Origin: JBPCOB01 sp051000715
GTDB lineage: Bacteria > Actinomycetota > Actinomycetes > JALYNC01
DNA: 7,186 nt
Reading direction: 5' to 3'
Assembly (NCBI GenBank): GCA_051000715.1
Contig: JBPCOB010000175.1
Location: 1 to 7,186 of the forward strand
A program made the translations under genes and the position numbers. Below the pieces are notes generated by a model. That model ran no database searches. It had not been told where the DNA came from and saw only the letters and a list, made by a program, of their open reading frames with translations. Each line of letters begins with the position of its first letter. The stretch's first letter is position 1. Of the stretch, positions 1 through 5,853 are shown in pieces.

Positions 1-158
1 TGATCGAGATCGCCGGGATCGAAGCCGGCCAGCAGCTCGACGACGGCTGCCCCGGGCTCGGCGGCGAAGGCGGCTTCCAGGACGGCGTTCGCGGACTCCC
101 GCGAGTCGCCGGTCCTCAGGTCGGAACCCGACTCGGCCGTGCTGCCATTCTCGAACAT
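1..158 (-). CDS. DUF222/13E12-type HNH endonuclease, N-terminal fragment (partial)
   Basis: Only the first 52 codons are in the window; the gene runs off the left edge. It reads from an ATG at 158 (complement 156-158) and begins MFENGSTAESGSDL, followed by an acidic, alanine-rich stretch ending VVELLAGFDPGDLD. Actinobacterial DUF222 proteins (the 13E12 repeat family, usually with a C-terminal HNH nuclease domain) often start with MFE and continue with a short loop of the form LAxxDPxxL, as here. The LexA-type box across the start codon is also a known hallmark of this family, whose members belong to the SOS regulon in mycobacteria. Neither the rest of DUF222 nor the HNH motif can be seen, so the nuclease assignment is inference. 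The gene is divergent from cofD. Its role in the cell is not well established; members are common, multicopy and often thought to be mobile. Confidence 0.62.
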   Translation of the reverse strand, partial: MFENGSTAESGSDLRTGDSRESANAVLEAAFAAEPGAAVVELLAGFDPGDLD

Positions 159-166
159 GTGTTCTA
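151..166 (-). promoter_or_regulatory. LexA/SOS box over the start codon of the DUF222 gene
   Basis: Read on the minus strand the site is TAGAACACATGTTCGA. It differs at one position from the actinobacterial LexA consensus TCGAAC-N4-GTTCGA. The ATG of the DUF222/HNH gene lies inside the right half of the box and the -10 hexamer abuts its left end. LexA bound here would cover the transcription start, so the gene should be repressed until DNA damage. The next gene on the other side, cofD, starts 400 bp away and is unlikely to be controlled by this box. Confidence 0.8.
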
Positions 167-171
167 TTCTA
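166..171 (-). promoter_or_regulatory. -10 element of the DUF222 gene (leaderless promoter)
   Basis: TAGAAT on the minus strand fits the actinobacterial TANNNT -10 consensus. Seven bases separate it from the A of the ATG at 158, so transcription would begin at or within a base or two of the start codon and the mRNA would be leaderless. No Shine-Dalgarno sequence is needed and none is seen. No convincing -35 hexamer lies 16-18 bp upstream. Confidence 0.6.
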
Positions 172-550
172 CGGAGTCGAGGCGACAGTGCCGCTCGCTA
201 TGCACAGCCTTTGCCAGCCCGGCCGGCCGAGCGTCCGGTTCCGCTGGAGGCCTGTCGTAGGCTTCCTGCCAATCTGAGCAGAGCTCTTCGCATCGAATCT
301 GCCCTGCCAGCCGATGAGCTCGCGCGTCGGTGGTGGCGGGTGGCCATCCCGGTCGACCCCGACCTCCACACGTCAGTAAGCCTGAACTCCTGGGTCATGA
401 CGATTCGCGCGAACTCGAAGAGTGGTGGGATGTGAAGGAAGCGGAACCGAAGATCGCCCTATGGGGTAGGCGCCTGGCGTAGCGCCGAAGCCCAACGGCG
501 CGGGACAGCCTCCGGGCGTCTCGGTCACCGCAGCCGCACCGACCCGGTCT

Positions 551-555
551 GGGAG
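551..555 (+). promoter_or_regulatory. Possible ribosome binding site of cofD
   Basis: GGGAG lies 10 nt before the ATG at 566. The spacing is on the long side. It is nevertheless the only purine-rich SD-like run near this ATG, which places the conserved glycine loop about 10 residues from the N-terminus, as expected for the family. Confidence 0.4.
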
Positions 556-565
556 CATCGCGGGC

Positions 566-1543
566 ATGCCGGTCCGCGTGGTCGTGCCCGCCGGCGGCAT
601 CGGTGCCGCCCGGTTCCTGCGCGGGTTGCAGGCCGCGCTGGATGCCGACGCGGAGATCACCGTGATCGGCAACACCGGCGACGACATCACGCTGTTCGGG
701 CTGCGGATCTGCCCCGACCTCGACACCGTCATGTACACCCTCGGCGGCGGCATCGAGGAGAGCCAGGGTTGGGGGCGGGCCGGCGAGAGCTTCGTCGTAG
801 GCGAAGAGCTTGCGGCGTACGACGCGGGGCCGGCGTGGTTCGGCCTCGGTGACCGCGACCTCGCCACCCACCTGGTCCGCACCCAGATGCTCGACGCCGG
901 CTACCCGCTCTCGGCGGTGACCGCCGCGCTGTGCGCCCGCTGGTCGCCCGGCGTACGGCTGCTGCCGATGACCGACGACCGGGTCGAGACCCACGTGGTC
1001 ATCGACGACGAGCAGGGGCGCCGGGCGGTGCACTTCCAGGAGTACTGGGTGCGGCTGCGGGCGGCACCTGCCGCGCTGGAGGTCGTGCCGGTCGGGGCGA
1101 GCGACGCCAAGCCCGGGCCGGGCGTCCTGGAGGCCATCGCCGCCGCGGACGTCGTCGTGCTGCCGCCGTCCAACCCGGTGGTGAGCATCGGGCTCGTGCT
1201 GGCGGTGCCGGGGATCGCCGACGCCATTCGGGCAACCCCCGCACCCGTGGTGGGCGTCTCGCCGATCATCAGTGGCTCACCGGTGCGCGGGATGGCCGAC
1301 AAGCTTCTTCCCGTGATCGGCGTGGCGACTACCGCCGAGGCGGTCGCCCGGCACTACGGCGTACGCCGCGCCGGCGGGCTGCTGGACGGGTGGCTGGTCG
1401 ACACCGCGGACGCCGATGCGGCGGCTGCGCTGTCGGCGGACGGGCTGCCGACGCGCGCCGTACCGCTGCTGATGAGCGACCTCGATGCCACTGCGGCGAT
1501 CGCTGCGGCGGCGCTCGAGCTGGCCGGGGCGGTACGCCGGTGA
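566..1543 (+). CDS. cofD: 2-phospho-L-lactate transferase family (CofD/FbiA), F420 biosynthesis
   Basis: The 325-residue product is a full-length CofD/FbiA. Family enzymes transfer the phospho-lactyl or phosphoenolpyruvyl-derived group of an activated guanosine diphosphate intermediate (LPPG or EPPG) to the riboflavin-level deazaflavin Fo. In actinobacteria the product is dehydro-F420-0. The enzyme is cytosolic. Visible landmarks are the N-terminal glycine loop AGGIGAARFL (9-18), IGNTGDD (34-40), the CPDLDTVMYTLGGG block (49-62), GLGDRDLATHLVRTQML (93-109), LLPMTDDRVETHV (132-144), PPSNPVVSIG (200-209) and SPIISGSPVRGMADK (232-246). The ATG at 566 is chosen because the glycine loop follows directly. 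The last codons overlap the start of fbiB by 4 nt, so the two are cotranscribed and probably translationally coupled. One oddity is alanine at residue 14, where the FbiA sequences I know have glycine (GG-I/V-GGARF). Function is confident from family; F420 pathway genes are usually annotated cofD or fbiA. Confidence 0.95.
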   Translation: MPVRVVVPAGGIGAARFLRGLQAALDADAEITVIGNTGDDITLFGLRICPDLDTVMYTLGGGIEESQGWGRAGESFVVGEELAAYDAGPAWFGLGDRDLATHLVRTQMLDAGYPLSAVTAALCARWSPGVRLLPMTDDRVETHVVIDDEQGRRAVHFQEYWVRLRAAPAALEVVPVGASDAKPGPGVLEAIAAADVVVLPPSNPVVSIGLVLAVPGIADAIRATPAPVVGVSPIISGSPVRGMADKLLPVIGVATTAEAVARHYGVRRAGGLLDGWLVDTADADAAAALSADGLPTRAVPLLMSDLDATAAIAAAALELAGAVRR

Positions 1544-2862
1544 GGCTGGAGATCTGGGGCGTCGACGGGCTGCCGGAGATCCGGCCGGGCGACGACCTGG
1601 CAGCCCTGATTGCAGCCGCGACATCGGATCTTGCCGACGGCGACGTGGTGGTCGTCACGTCCAAGGTGGTGAGCAAGGCGGAGGGCCGGCTGGTGCCAGC
1701 CCCGGCCGCCCCGGATGGCCGCGAGGCGACCCGGTCGGCGGCCGTCGACGCCGAGACGGTTCGGGTGGTCGCCGCCCGCGGGCCGACCCGGATCGTGGCG
1801 ACGAGACACGGCTTCGTGCTGGCCGCGGCCGGTGTCGACGCCTCCAACGCGCGGCGGGACGAGCTGGTGCTGTTGCCGGTCGACCCCGACGCCTCCGCCC
1901 GCCGCCTGCGCGACGGGCTGAGGGAGCGGCTCGGGGTGACGGTGGCAGTGATCGTCTCGGACACCTCCGGCCGGCCCTGGCGGCGCGGACTCGTCGATGT
2001 CGCCGTCGGGGTGGCCGGGATGGCCGCGCTGCGCGACTACCGAGGTCGACTCGACCAGCACGGCAACGAACTGGCAATTACGGAGATGGCCGACGCCGAC
2101 GCGCTCGCCGCCGCCGCCGAGCTTGTCAAGGGCAAGCTGGCCGGCGTACCGGTCGCGGCCGTCCGTGGCTTCCGGCCCGTGCCCGACGACGGTCGCGGCG
2201 TCGAAGCCCTGGTGCGGCCGGCCGCGGAGGATCTCTTCCGGCTGGGTACGGCGGAGGCGCTCGCCGCCGGGCGGCGCGAGGCGGTGGCGGCGCGACGCAC
2301 CATCCGGTCCTTCACGGCGCAGCCCGTGGACCCGGCCGCCGTACGCCGCGCAGTGGCCGCCGCGATCACCGCGCCGGCGCCGCACCACACCACGCCATGG
2401 CGCTTTGTGCTGGTGGAGGACGCCGACCGGCGGGGGCGGTTGCTGAACGCGATGCGGGACGCCTGGGCAGCGGACCTGCGCGGCGACGGCTTCGGCGACG
2501 ACGCGATCGGGCGCCGGCTCCGGCGCGGCGACGTGCTGCGGAACGCGCCGTACCTGATGGTTCCATGCCTGGTCACCGAGGGCGCGCACGCCTATGCCGA
2601 CCGGCGGCGGGCGGCGGCCGAACGCGAAATGTTCCTCGTCTCGGCCGGGGCCGCGGTCGAGAACCTGCTCGTCGCGTTGGCGGCAGAGCAGCTCGGGTCG
2701 TGCTGGGTGTCGAGCACGATGTTCTGCCGCGATGTCGTCCGCGCCGAGCTGGACCTGTCGGCCGACTGGGAGCCGATGGGAGCGGTCGCGGTCGGGCATC
2801 CGTTCGAATCGCCGCCGGAGCGCCCACCGCGCGAGCTCGGAGAGTTCGTCGTCACCCGTTGA
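1540..2862 (+). CDS. fbiB: Coenzyme F420 gamma-glutamyl ligase / dehydro-F420-0 reductase, two-domain FbiB
   Basis: The product has 440 residues, close to the usual actinobacterial FbiB length of about 450, and has two domains. The N-terminal CofE domain (about 1-240) adds glutamates to F420-0 with GTP. It shows VVVTSKVVSKAEGRLV near residue 35, ISDTSGRPWRRG (138-149), HGNEL (174-178) and LVKGKLAGVPVAAVRGF. The C-terminal FMN-dependent nitroreductase-like domain starts at RRTIRSF (252-258) and runs through APAPHHTTPWRF, GAAVENLLVALAAEQLGSCW and ADWEPMGAVAVGHP. In actinobacteria this domain reduces dehydro-F420-0 to F420-0. The start is GTG at 1540: it overlaps the cofD TGA (GTGA) and places RLEIWGV at the N-terminus. 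The open frame extends to 931 but that part is antiframe cofD. The gene is convergent with the DNA glycosylase, 26 bp apart, with no obvious terminator hairpin between. Confidence 0.95.
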   Translation: MRLEIWGVDGLPEIRPGDDLAALIAAATSDLADGDVVVVTSKVVSKAEGRLVPAPAAPDGREATRSAAVDAETVRVVAARGPTRIVATRHGFVLAAAGVDASNARRDELVLLPVDPDASARRLRDGLRERLGVTVAVIVSDTSGRPWRRGLVDVAVGVAGMAALRDYRGRLDQHGNELAITEMADADALAAAAELVKGKLAGVPVAAVRGFRPVPDDGRGVEALVRPAAEDLFRLGTAEALAAGRREAVAARRTIRSFTAQPVDPAAVRRAVAAAITAPAPHHTTPWRFVLVEDADRRGRLLNAMRDAWAADLRGDGFGDDAIGRRLRRGDVLRNAPYLMVPCLVTEGAHAYADRRRAAAEREMFLVSAGAAVENLLVALAAEQLGSCWVSSTMFCRDVVRAELDLSADWEPMGAVAVGHPFESPPERPPRELGEFVVTR

Positions 2863-2888
2863 CACTCCCGGCCCGTTGAAGCGGCAGG

Positions 2889-3830
2889 TCAGCAGGCCCG
2901 TAGGTCGCGCGGGGCATAGCGGGGACCGAACCGCGGCATCCGGAAGCCGCTGAGCTCCAGCAGCCGGATCGCCCGGTAGCGGTGGCCCCGGTACGGGGCG
3001 AGCAGCTCGAGCATGCCGTCGTCGTCGACGGCCCGGCCGGCCAGCGCCCAGCCCACGAACGGCGCCAGGTGGAAGTCGCCGACCGAGACCGCGTCGGCGT
3101 CGCCCAAGGCTCGCTGCGCCACCTCGGCCGCAGTCCAGACGCCCACGCCGGGTACCGACCTCAGCCGCCGCTCCGCCTCCGTCGGCAGCATCGCGACCGA
3201 CTCCTCGAGCCGGCCGGCAACCGCGGCCGCAGCGCAGATCGCCCCCGACCGGTGGCTGTCCACGCCGGCGCGGTGCCACTCCCATGAGGGGACCCGGCGC
3301 CAAGTAGCGGCCGCCGGGGGCACCCGCATCCCGGCCGGCGTGGGACCTGGCGCCGGCTCGCCGAACCTGCGCAGCAGCTCCCGCCACGACCGTCGCGCCT
3401 CGGCGCCGGTGACCTTCTGCTCGAGCACCGCCGGCGCGAGCACGTCGAGCACCCGGCGGCAGCGCGGCACCCGCAGCCCAGGATACCGGCGGTGGGCGTC
3501 GCGCAGCAGCGGATGCCGCGGCCGGAAGCCGGCGGGATCGTCGGCCGCGCCGAGCAGGTCCGGTACGCCGGCCAGCATCCATTCCGCGCCCGGCCCCCAG
3601 GCCCGCGCCCGGACCTCCCCGGCCGGGTGCGTGACCAGCCGCAGCGTTGCGGGGCCGGCCGGCGTGCGGCCGGTCAGCCAGAGGGCGCCGTCCGCGTCGA
3701 GCTGGAAGGCCGGATCGGTGCTCCCGCGCCGAAGGGGCCGCAGGGTCGCCGCGATGTCCACCGGCGTGCGCGGCCGCCAGGTCGTCGCGACGGTCGGCGT
3801 CGGTACGGCAATCGATACGGCGGCGGGCAC
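2889..3830 (-). CDS. DNA-3-methyladenine glycosylase 2 family protein (AlkA-like, HhH-GPD)
   Basis: The 313-residue product is an HhH-GPD superfamily DNA glycosylase. Such enzymes remove alkylated purines from DNA to start base-excision repair. The N-terminal part (about 18-90) resembles the beta domain of AlkA relatives. LAPAVLEQKVTGAEA (131-145) corresponds to the helix with the conserved Gln. The helix-hairpin-helix is LRSVPGVGVWTAAEV (223-237), followed by the GPD-type segment SVGDFHL, whose Asp 252 is the expected catalytic residue. The C-terminal PYRGHRYRAIRLLEL and GPRYAPRDLR are typical of an actinobacterial branch often located next to F420 genes. No iron-sulfur cysteine cluster is present. 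The start is GTG at 3830; no good Shine-Dalgarno is seen, so the exact start is uncertain, although the RPRTPVDI segment near residue 20 is probably included. It is divergent from the DUF3105 gene. No SOS box was found upstream. Substrate range cannot be read from sequence. Confidence 0.88.
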   Translation of the reverse strand: MPAAVSIAVPTPTVATTWRPRTPVDIAATLRPLRRGSTDPAFQLDADGALWLTGRTPAGPATLRLVTHPAGEVRARAWGPGAEWMLAGVPDLLGAADDPAGFRPRHPLLRDAHRRYPGLRVPRCRRVLDVLAPAVLEQKVTGAEARRSWRELLRRFGEPAPGPTPAGMRVPPAAATWRRVPSWEWHRAGVDSHRSGAICAAAAVAGRLEESVAMLPTEAERRLRSVPGVGVWTAAEVAQRALGDADAVSVGDFHLAPFVGWALAGRAVDDDGMLELLAPYRGHRYRAIRLLELSGFRMPRFGPRYAPRDLRAC

Positions 3831-3871
3831 GGCGGCCAGTCTGCCGAACCCGACGAGGTTGCACCGGGAGC

Positions 3872-3890
3872 CGGGCGGTGAAATCGCCCG
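3872..3890. repeat. Inverted repeat in the promoter region of the DUF3105 gene
   Basis: CGGGCG (3872-3877) and CGCCCG (3885-3890) are complementary arms around a 7-nt A/T-richer centre. The repeat fills the position of the -35 and most of the spacer before the -10 at 3895. It lies between two divergent genes, so it could be an operator. In such GC-rich DNA a 6-bp inverted repeat can also arise by chance. Confidence 0.3.
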
Positions 3891-3894
3891 CCGT

Positions 3895-3900
3895 TAGAGT
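3895..3900 (+). promoter_or_regulatory. -10 element of the DUF3105 gene
   Basis: TAGAGT matches the actinobacterial TANNNT -10 and stands out in the GC-rich background. It lies 35 bp before the GTG at 3936, giving a leader of roughly 30 nt. A TTGCAC at 3859-3864 is too far away (30 bp spacer) to be its -35, and the hexamer at the proper distance is CGGGCG, so the promoter may depend on an activator or on the -10 alone. Confidence 0.5.
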
Positions 3901-3924
3901 GGACCCGCCGGATTCGCCGACGAC

Positions 3925-3932
3925 GAAGAGAG
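3925..3932 (+). promoter_or_regulatory. Ribosome binding site of the DUF3105 gene
   Basis: The purine run GAAGAGAG ends 3 nt before the GTG at 3936, with its AGAGAG core about 5-8 nt away. It supports the GTG as start codon. Confidence 0.55.
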
Positions 3933-3935
3933 CCC

Positions 3936-4742
3936 GTGGCCGACAAGACCAGCACCTCGCCCGGCGGCGACAGGACCCACGTCCAGCCCGGCCGCCGCAA
4001 GCCCGTCAGCAAGGACAGGGACCGCCGGGCCCGGCTCGAGGACCTCAAGCGCAAGCAGCGGGCGGCCGAGCGCCGCAAGACGATGCTCACCATCGTCAGC
4101 GGCCTGATCGTCGGCGCGATCCTGATCGCGATCCCGGTGGTGACCACCACCCTCCAGTCTGCGGAGAAGAAGCGCAAGGCCGCGGTCGGGTACGTGTCCA
4201 CGCCGACCGCGGCGGCCAAGGCGGCCGACTGCACCGGCGTACGCAACGACAAGGCGAGCCCCGGGGGCCAGCACACGCCGGACCGGGTCACCTACGACAC
4301 GGTGCCGCCGACCTCCGGCCGGCACAACGACGACCCGCTGCCGGACTCCATCCACTTTTACGCCCAGTCTGAGCACCCGAGCATCGAGCGAGCGGTGCAC
4401 CTGCTCGAGCACGGGTTCGTCATCGGGTGGTACGACACCAAGCTGCCGGCTGATCAGGTAGCCAAGCTCAAGGCGGCCAGCGACACCGCCGGCGAACGCT
4501 TCGTCGCGGTGCCGTGGGACCGTCAGGACTTCGGCGAGAACCGGCACTTCGCGCTCACCGCGTGGGGGCGCACGGAGCCCTGCGCGACGGTGTCACCCAA
4601 GGCGATCTCGGAGTTCGTCGCCAAGTACGTCAACAAGACCGCCCCCGAGGCCGGCGCGCCCGGCGGCAACCTGCCCGGCGCGTCCCCTCCGGCCACACCG
4701 CCCACCAGCCCGGCGCCGAGCGCCTCGCCGACGAAGAAGTAG
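3936..4742 (+). CDS. Single-pass membrane protein with DUF3105 ectodomain
   Basis: The 268-residue product has four parts. Residues 1-48 are strongly basic and charged (many K/R, including RRARLEDLKRKQRAAERRK), a cytoplasmic head. Residues 50-72 (LTIVSGLIVGAILIAIPVVTTT) form one transmembrane helix, giving an N-in, C-out topology. Residues about 95-235 are a DUF3105 domain, shown by VPPTSGRHNDDPLP (123-136), HLLEHGFVIGWYDTKLP (155-171), VAVPWDR and HFALTAWGR (204-212). Residues 236-268 are a Pro/Ala/Ser-rich low-complexity tail. The ectodomain holds exactly two cysteines, Cys 99 and Cys 216, near its two ends, and they could form a disulfide outside the cell. Conserved His/Glu positions (H130, H140, E158, H159, H204) could bind a metal, but that is a guess. 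DUF3105 has no established function that I know of. The gene has its own promoter, is divergent from the glycosylase, and ends 4 bp from the stop of manB. Confidence 0.85.
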   Translation: MADKTSTSPGGDRTHVQPGRRKPVSKDRDRRARLEDLKRKQRAAERRKTMLTIVSGLIVGAILIAIPVVTTTLQSAEKKRKAAVGYVSTPTAAAKAADCTGVRNDKASPGGQHTPDRVTYDTVPPTSGRHNDDPLPDSIHFYAQSEHPSIERAVHLLEHGFVIGWYDTKLPADQVAKLKAASDTAGERFVAVPWDRQDFGENRHFALTAWGRTEPCATVSPKAISEFVAKYVNKTAPEAGAPGGNLPGASPPATPPTSPAPSASPTKK

Positions 4743-4746
4743 CTGG

Positions 4747-5817
4747 TCAGCGGTCGCTGGAGAACCGCACCGCCCCATCGGCGATCTCGGCGCCGGGCCA
4801 GACCCGTACGCCGGACAGCAGCTCGTTACCCGCTCCGACGCAAGCGCCGTCCCCCAGCACCACGCCGTCCAGCACCGACCCGGCACCCACCCGGGCGTCC
4901 CGGCCGAGCACCGAGCGCCGGAGCCGGGCGCCGGCTCCCACCACCGCGTCCTCGAACAGCACGGATGCGTCGACGTGGGCGCCGGTACCGACCCGGGCGC
5001 CGGTACCCACGGTCGTTCCACCGGTCAGCGCGGCATCCCTGGCCACCTCGGCCCCGGCCAGCACCAGCGCCGACCCCCGTGGGCCGGGCACCGCCGGAGA
5101 GGGCGCCCGGCCGGTCACCAGGTCGCAGGACCCGGTGACGAAGTCGGCCGGCGTCCCGAGGTCGAGCCAGTACGTCGCGTCGACGTAGCCGGTCACCCGC
5201 GCGCCGGTAGCGAGCAGACCCGGGAAGGTCTCCCGCTCCACCGACACCGGCCGGCCGGCCGGGATCCCCTGGAGCGCGGCCGGCGTGAAGACGTAGCAAC
5301 CGGCGTTCACCTGGTCGGTGACGATCTCCTCGGCGGTCGTCGGCTTCTCCATGAACGCCGTCACCCGGCCGTCCGGGTCGGTCGGCACCAGCCCGAACGC
5401 CCGCGGGTCGGGCACCCGGGTGAGATGCAGCGTCACGTCGGCGGCACTGGACCGGTGCGCCGTGACGAGCGCGCGCAGGTCGACGCCCGAGAGCACGTCG
5501 CCGTTGAAGACCAGTACGTCGCCGCCCCGGAGCCGGTCCGCGACGTTGCGGATGCCGCCGCCGGTGCCCAGCGGCTCGGCCTCGGTGACGTACTCCAGCT
5601 CCAGCCCGAGCGCAGAGCCGTCGCCGAAGTGCGCCTCGAATACCTCGGGCCGGTACGACGTGGACAGGATGGCGTGGGTCACCCCGGCCGCCCTGGCCCG
5701 GGCCAGCTGGTGGGTGAGGAACGGTACGCCGGCCGCCGGCAGCATCGGCTTGGGCGTCGTGATCGTGAGCGGGCGGAGCCGGGTGCCCTTGCCCCCGACC
5801 AGCAGGATCGCCTCGAC
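4747..5817 (-). CDS. manB: Sugar-1-phosphate nucleotidyltransferase, ManB/GDP-mannose pyrophosphorylase type; start codon missing
   Basis: The enzyme would make an NDP-sugar, most likely GDP-mannose from mannose-1-phosphate and GTP, for glycan and glycolipid synthesis. Counting from the GTC at 5817, the catalytic loop GGKGTRLRPL is at 8-17, PKP at 22-24, EPLGTGG at 81-87, FNGDV with the metal-binding Asp at 104-108, EKP near 158, NAGCY at 171-175 and YWLDLGTP at 216-223. A left-handed beta-helix of hexapeptide repeats (VGTGARVGTGA and similar) follows, with the family ending GAVRFSSD. At about 356 residues it is full length. However, no ATG, GTG or TTG lies between the in-frame TGA (5821-5823) and the ATG at 5745, which would drop the catalytic loop. 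The GTC at 5817 sits exactly where homologues start (M-EAILLVGG) and has AGGG 7 nt upstream. Alternatives are CTG at 5805 behind GAGG, readthrough from an upstream ATG at 5853, or a sequence error or mutation. Nucleotide and sugar specificity are inferred from family. Confidence 0.82.
   Translation of the reverse strand, partial: VEAILLVGGKGTRLRPLTITTPKPMLPAAGVPFLTHQLARARAAGVTHAILSTSYRPEVFEAHFGDGSALGLELEYVTEAEPLGTGGGIRNVADRLRGGDVLVFNGDVLSGVDLRALVTAHRSSAADVTLHLTRVPDPRAFGLVPTDPDGRVTAFMEKPTTAEEIVTDQVNAGCYVFTPAALQGIPAGRPVSVERETFPGLLATGARVTGYVDATYWLDLGTPADFVTGSCDLVTGRAPSPAVPGPRGSALVLAGAEVARDAALTGGTTVGTGARVGTGAHVDASVLFEDAVVGAGARLRRSVLGRDARVGAGSVLDGVVLGDGACVGAGNELLSGVRVWPGAEIADGAVRFSSDR
4977..5007. 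repeat. Short tandem repeat, 18-bp period, inside manB
   Basis: GGGCGCCGGTACC occurs at 4977-4989 and again at 4995-5007. The 18-bp period is one hexapeptide turn of the left-handed beta-helix (VGTGAR/VGTGAH on the minus strand). It is a coding repeat and not a separate element, but a plausible place for slippage. Confidence 0.7.
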
Positions 5818-5820
5818 GGC

Positions 5821-5853
5821 TCAGCCCTGCCGCGACGGTCCGGCAGGGGTCAT
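5821..5853 (-). other. Ten-codon leader ORF between the glycosyltransferase and manB
   Basis: An ATG at 5853 overlaps the glycosyltransferase stop (ATGA) and reads MTPAGPSRQG before TGA at 5821-5823. It is in the same frame as manB, and the manB frame resumes one codon after the stop (TGA GCC GTC GAG). It may be the true original start of manB cut by a nonsense change, a leader peptide that delivers terminating ribosomes next to the manB start, or chance. Confidence 0.45.

Larger units (their letters stand above)
159..565. other. Intergenic region between the DUF222 gene and cofD
   Basis: These roughly 400 bp are visibly less GC-rich than the flanking genes. Open frames exist on both strands, but they show no recognisable protein motif, and the longest forward one begins at 139, inside the SOS-box region. 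Apart from the DUF222 promoter at the left end, I find only short symmetric words: TTCGCGCGAA at 404-413 (a 10-bp palindrome) and TCAG-N5-CTGA at 373-385. TAGGCT at 258-263 fits TANNNT but has no -35 partner. The cofD promoter must be in here, but I cannot place it with confidence. No tRNA, riboswitch or terminator is evident. Confidence 0.5.

Noticed and set aside
139..435. Forward open frame of 98 codons in the gap before cofD
   Set aside because: It starts inside the SOS box/DUF222 region, has no recognisable motif or Shine-Dalgarno, and has a composition unlike the real genes.
931..1539. Upstream extension of the fbiB frame
   Set aside because: The translated extension is an Arg-rich shadow of cofD; the GTG at 1540 in the GTGA overlap gives the normal CofE N-terminus.
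2863..2888. Terminator between convergent fbiB and the glycosylase gene
   Set aside because: The 26 bp show no stem of useful length or U-tract on either strand.
1354..3864. Very long minus-strand open frame (836 codons) opposite cofD, fbiB and the glycosylase
   Set aside because: It is Arg/Gly/Pro/Ala-rich and motif-free, runs across three well-supported genes, and is a typical GC-rich shadow frame.
4747..5745. Taking the ATG at 5745 as the true start of manB
   Set aside because: It removes GGKGTRLRPL and PKP, which are required for nucleotide binding, while these residues are perfectly preserved upstream in the same frame.
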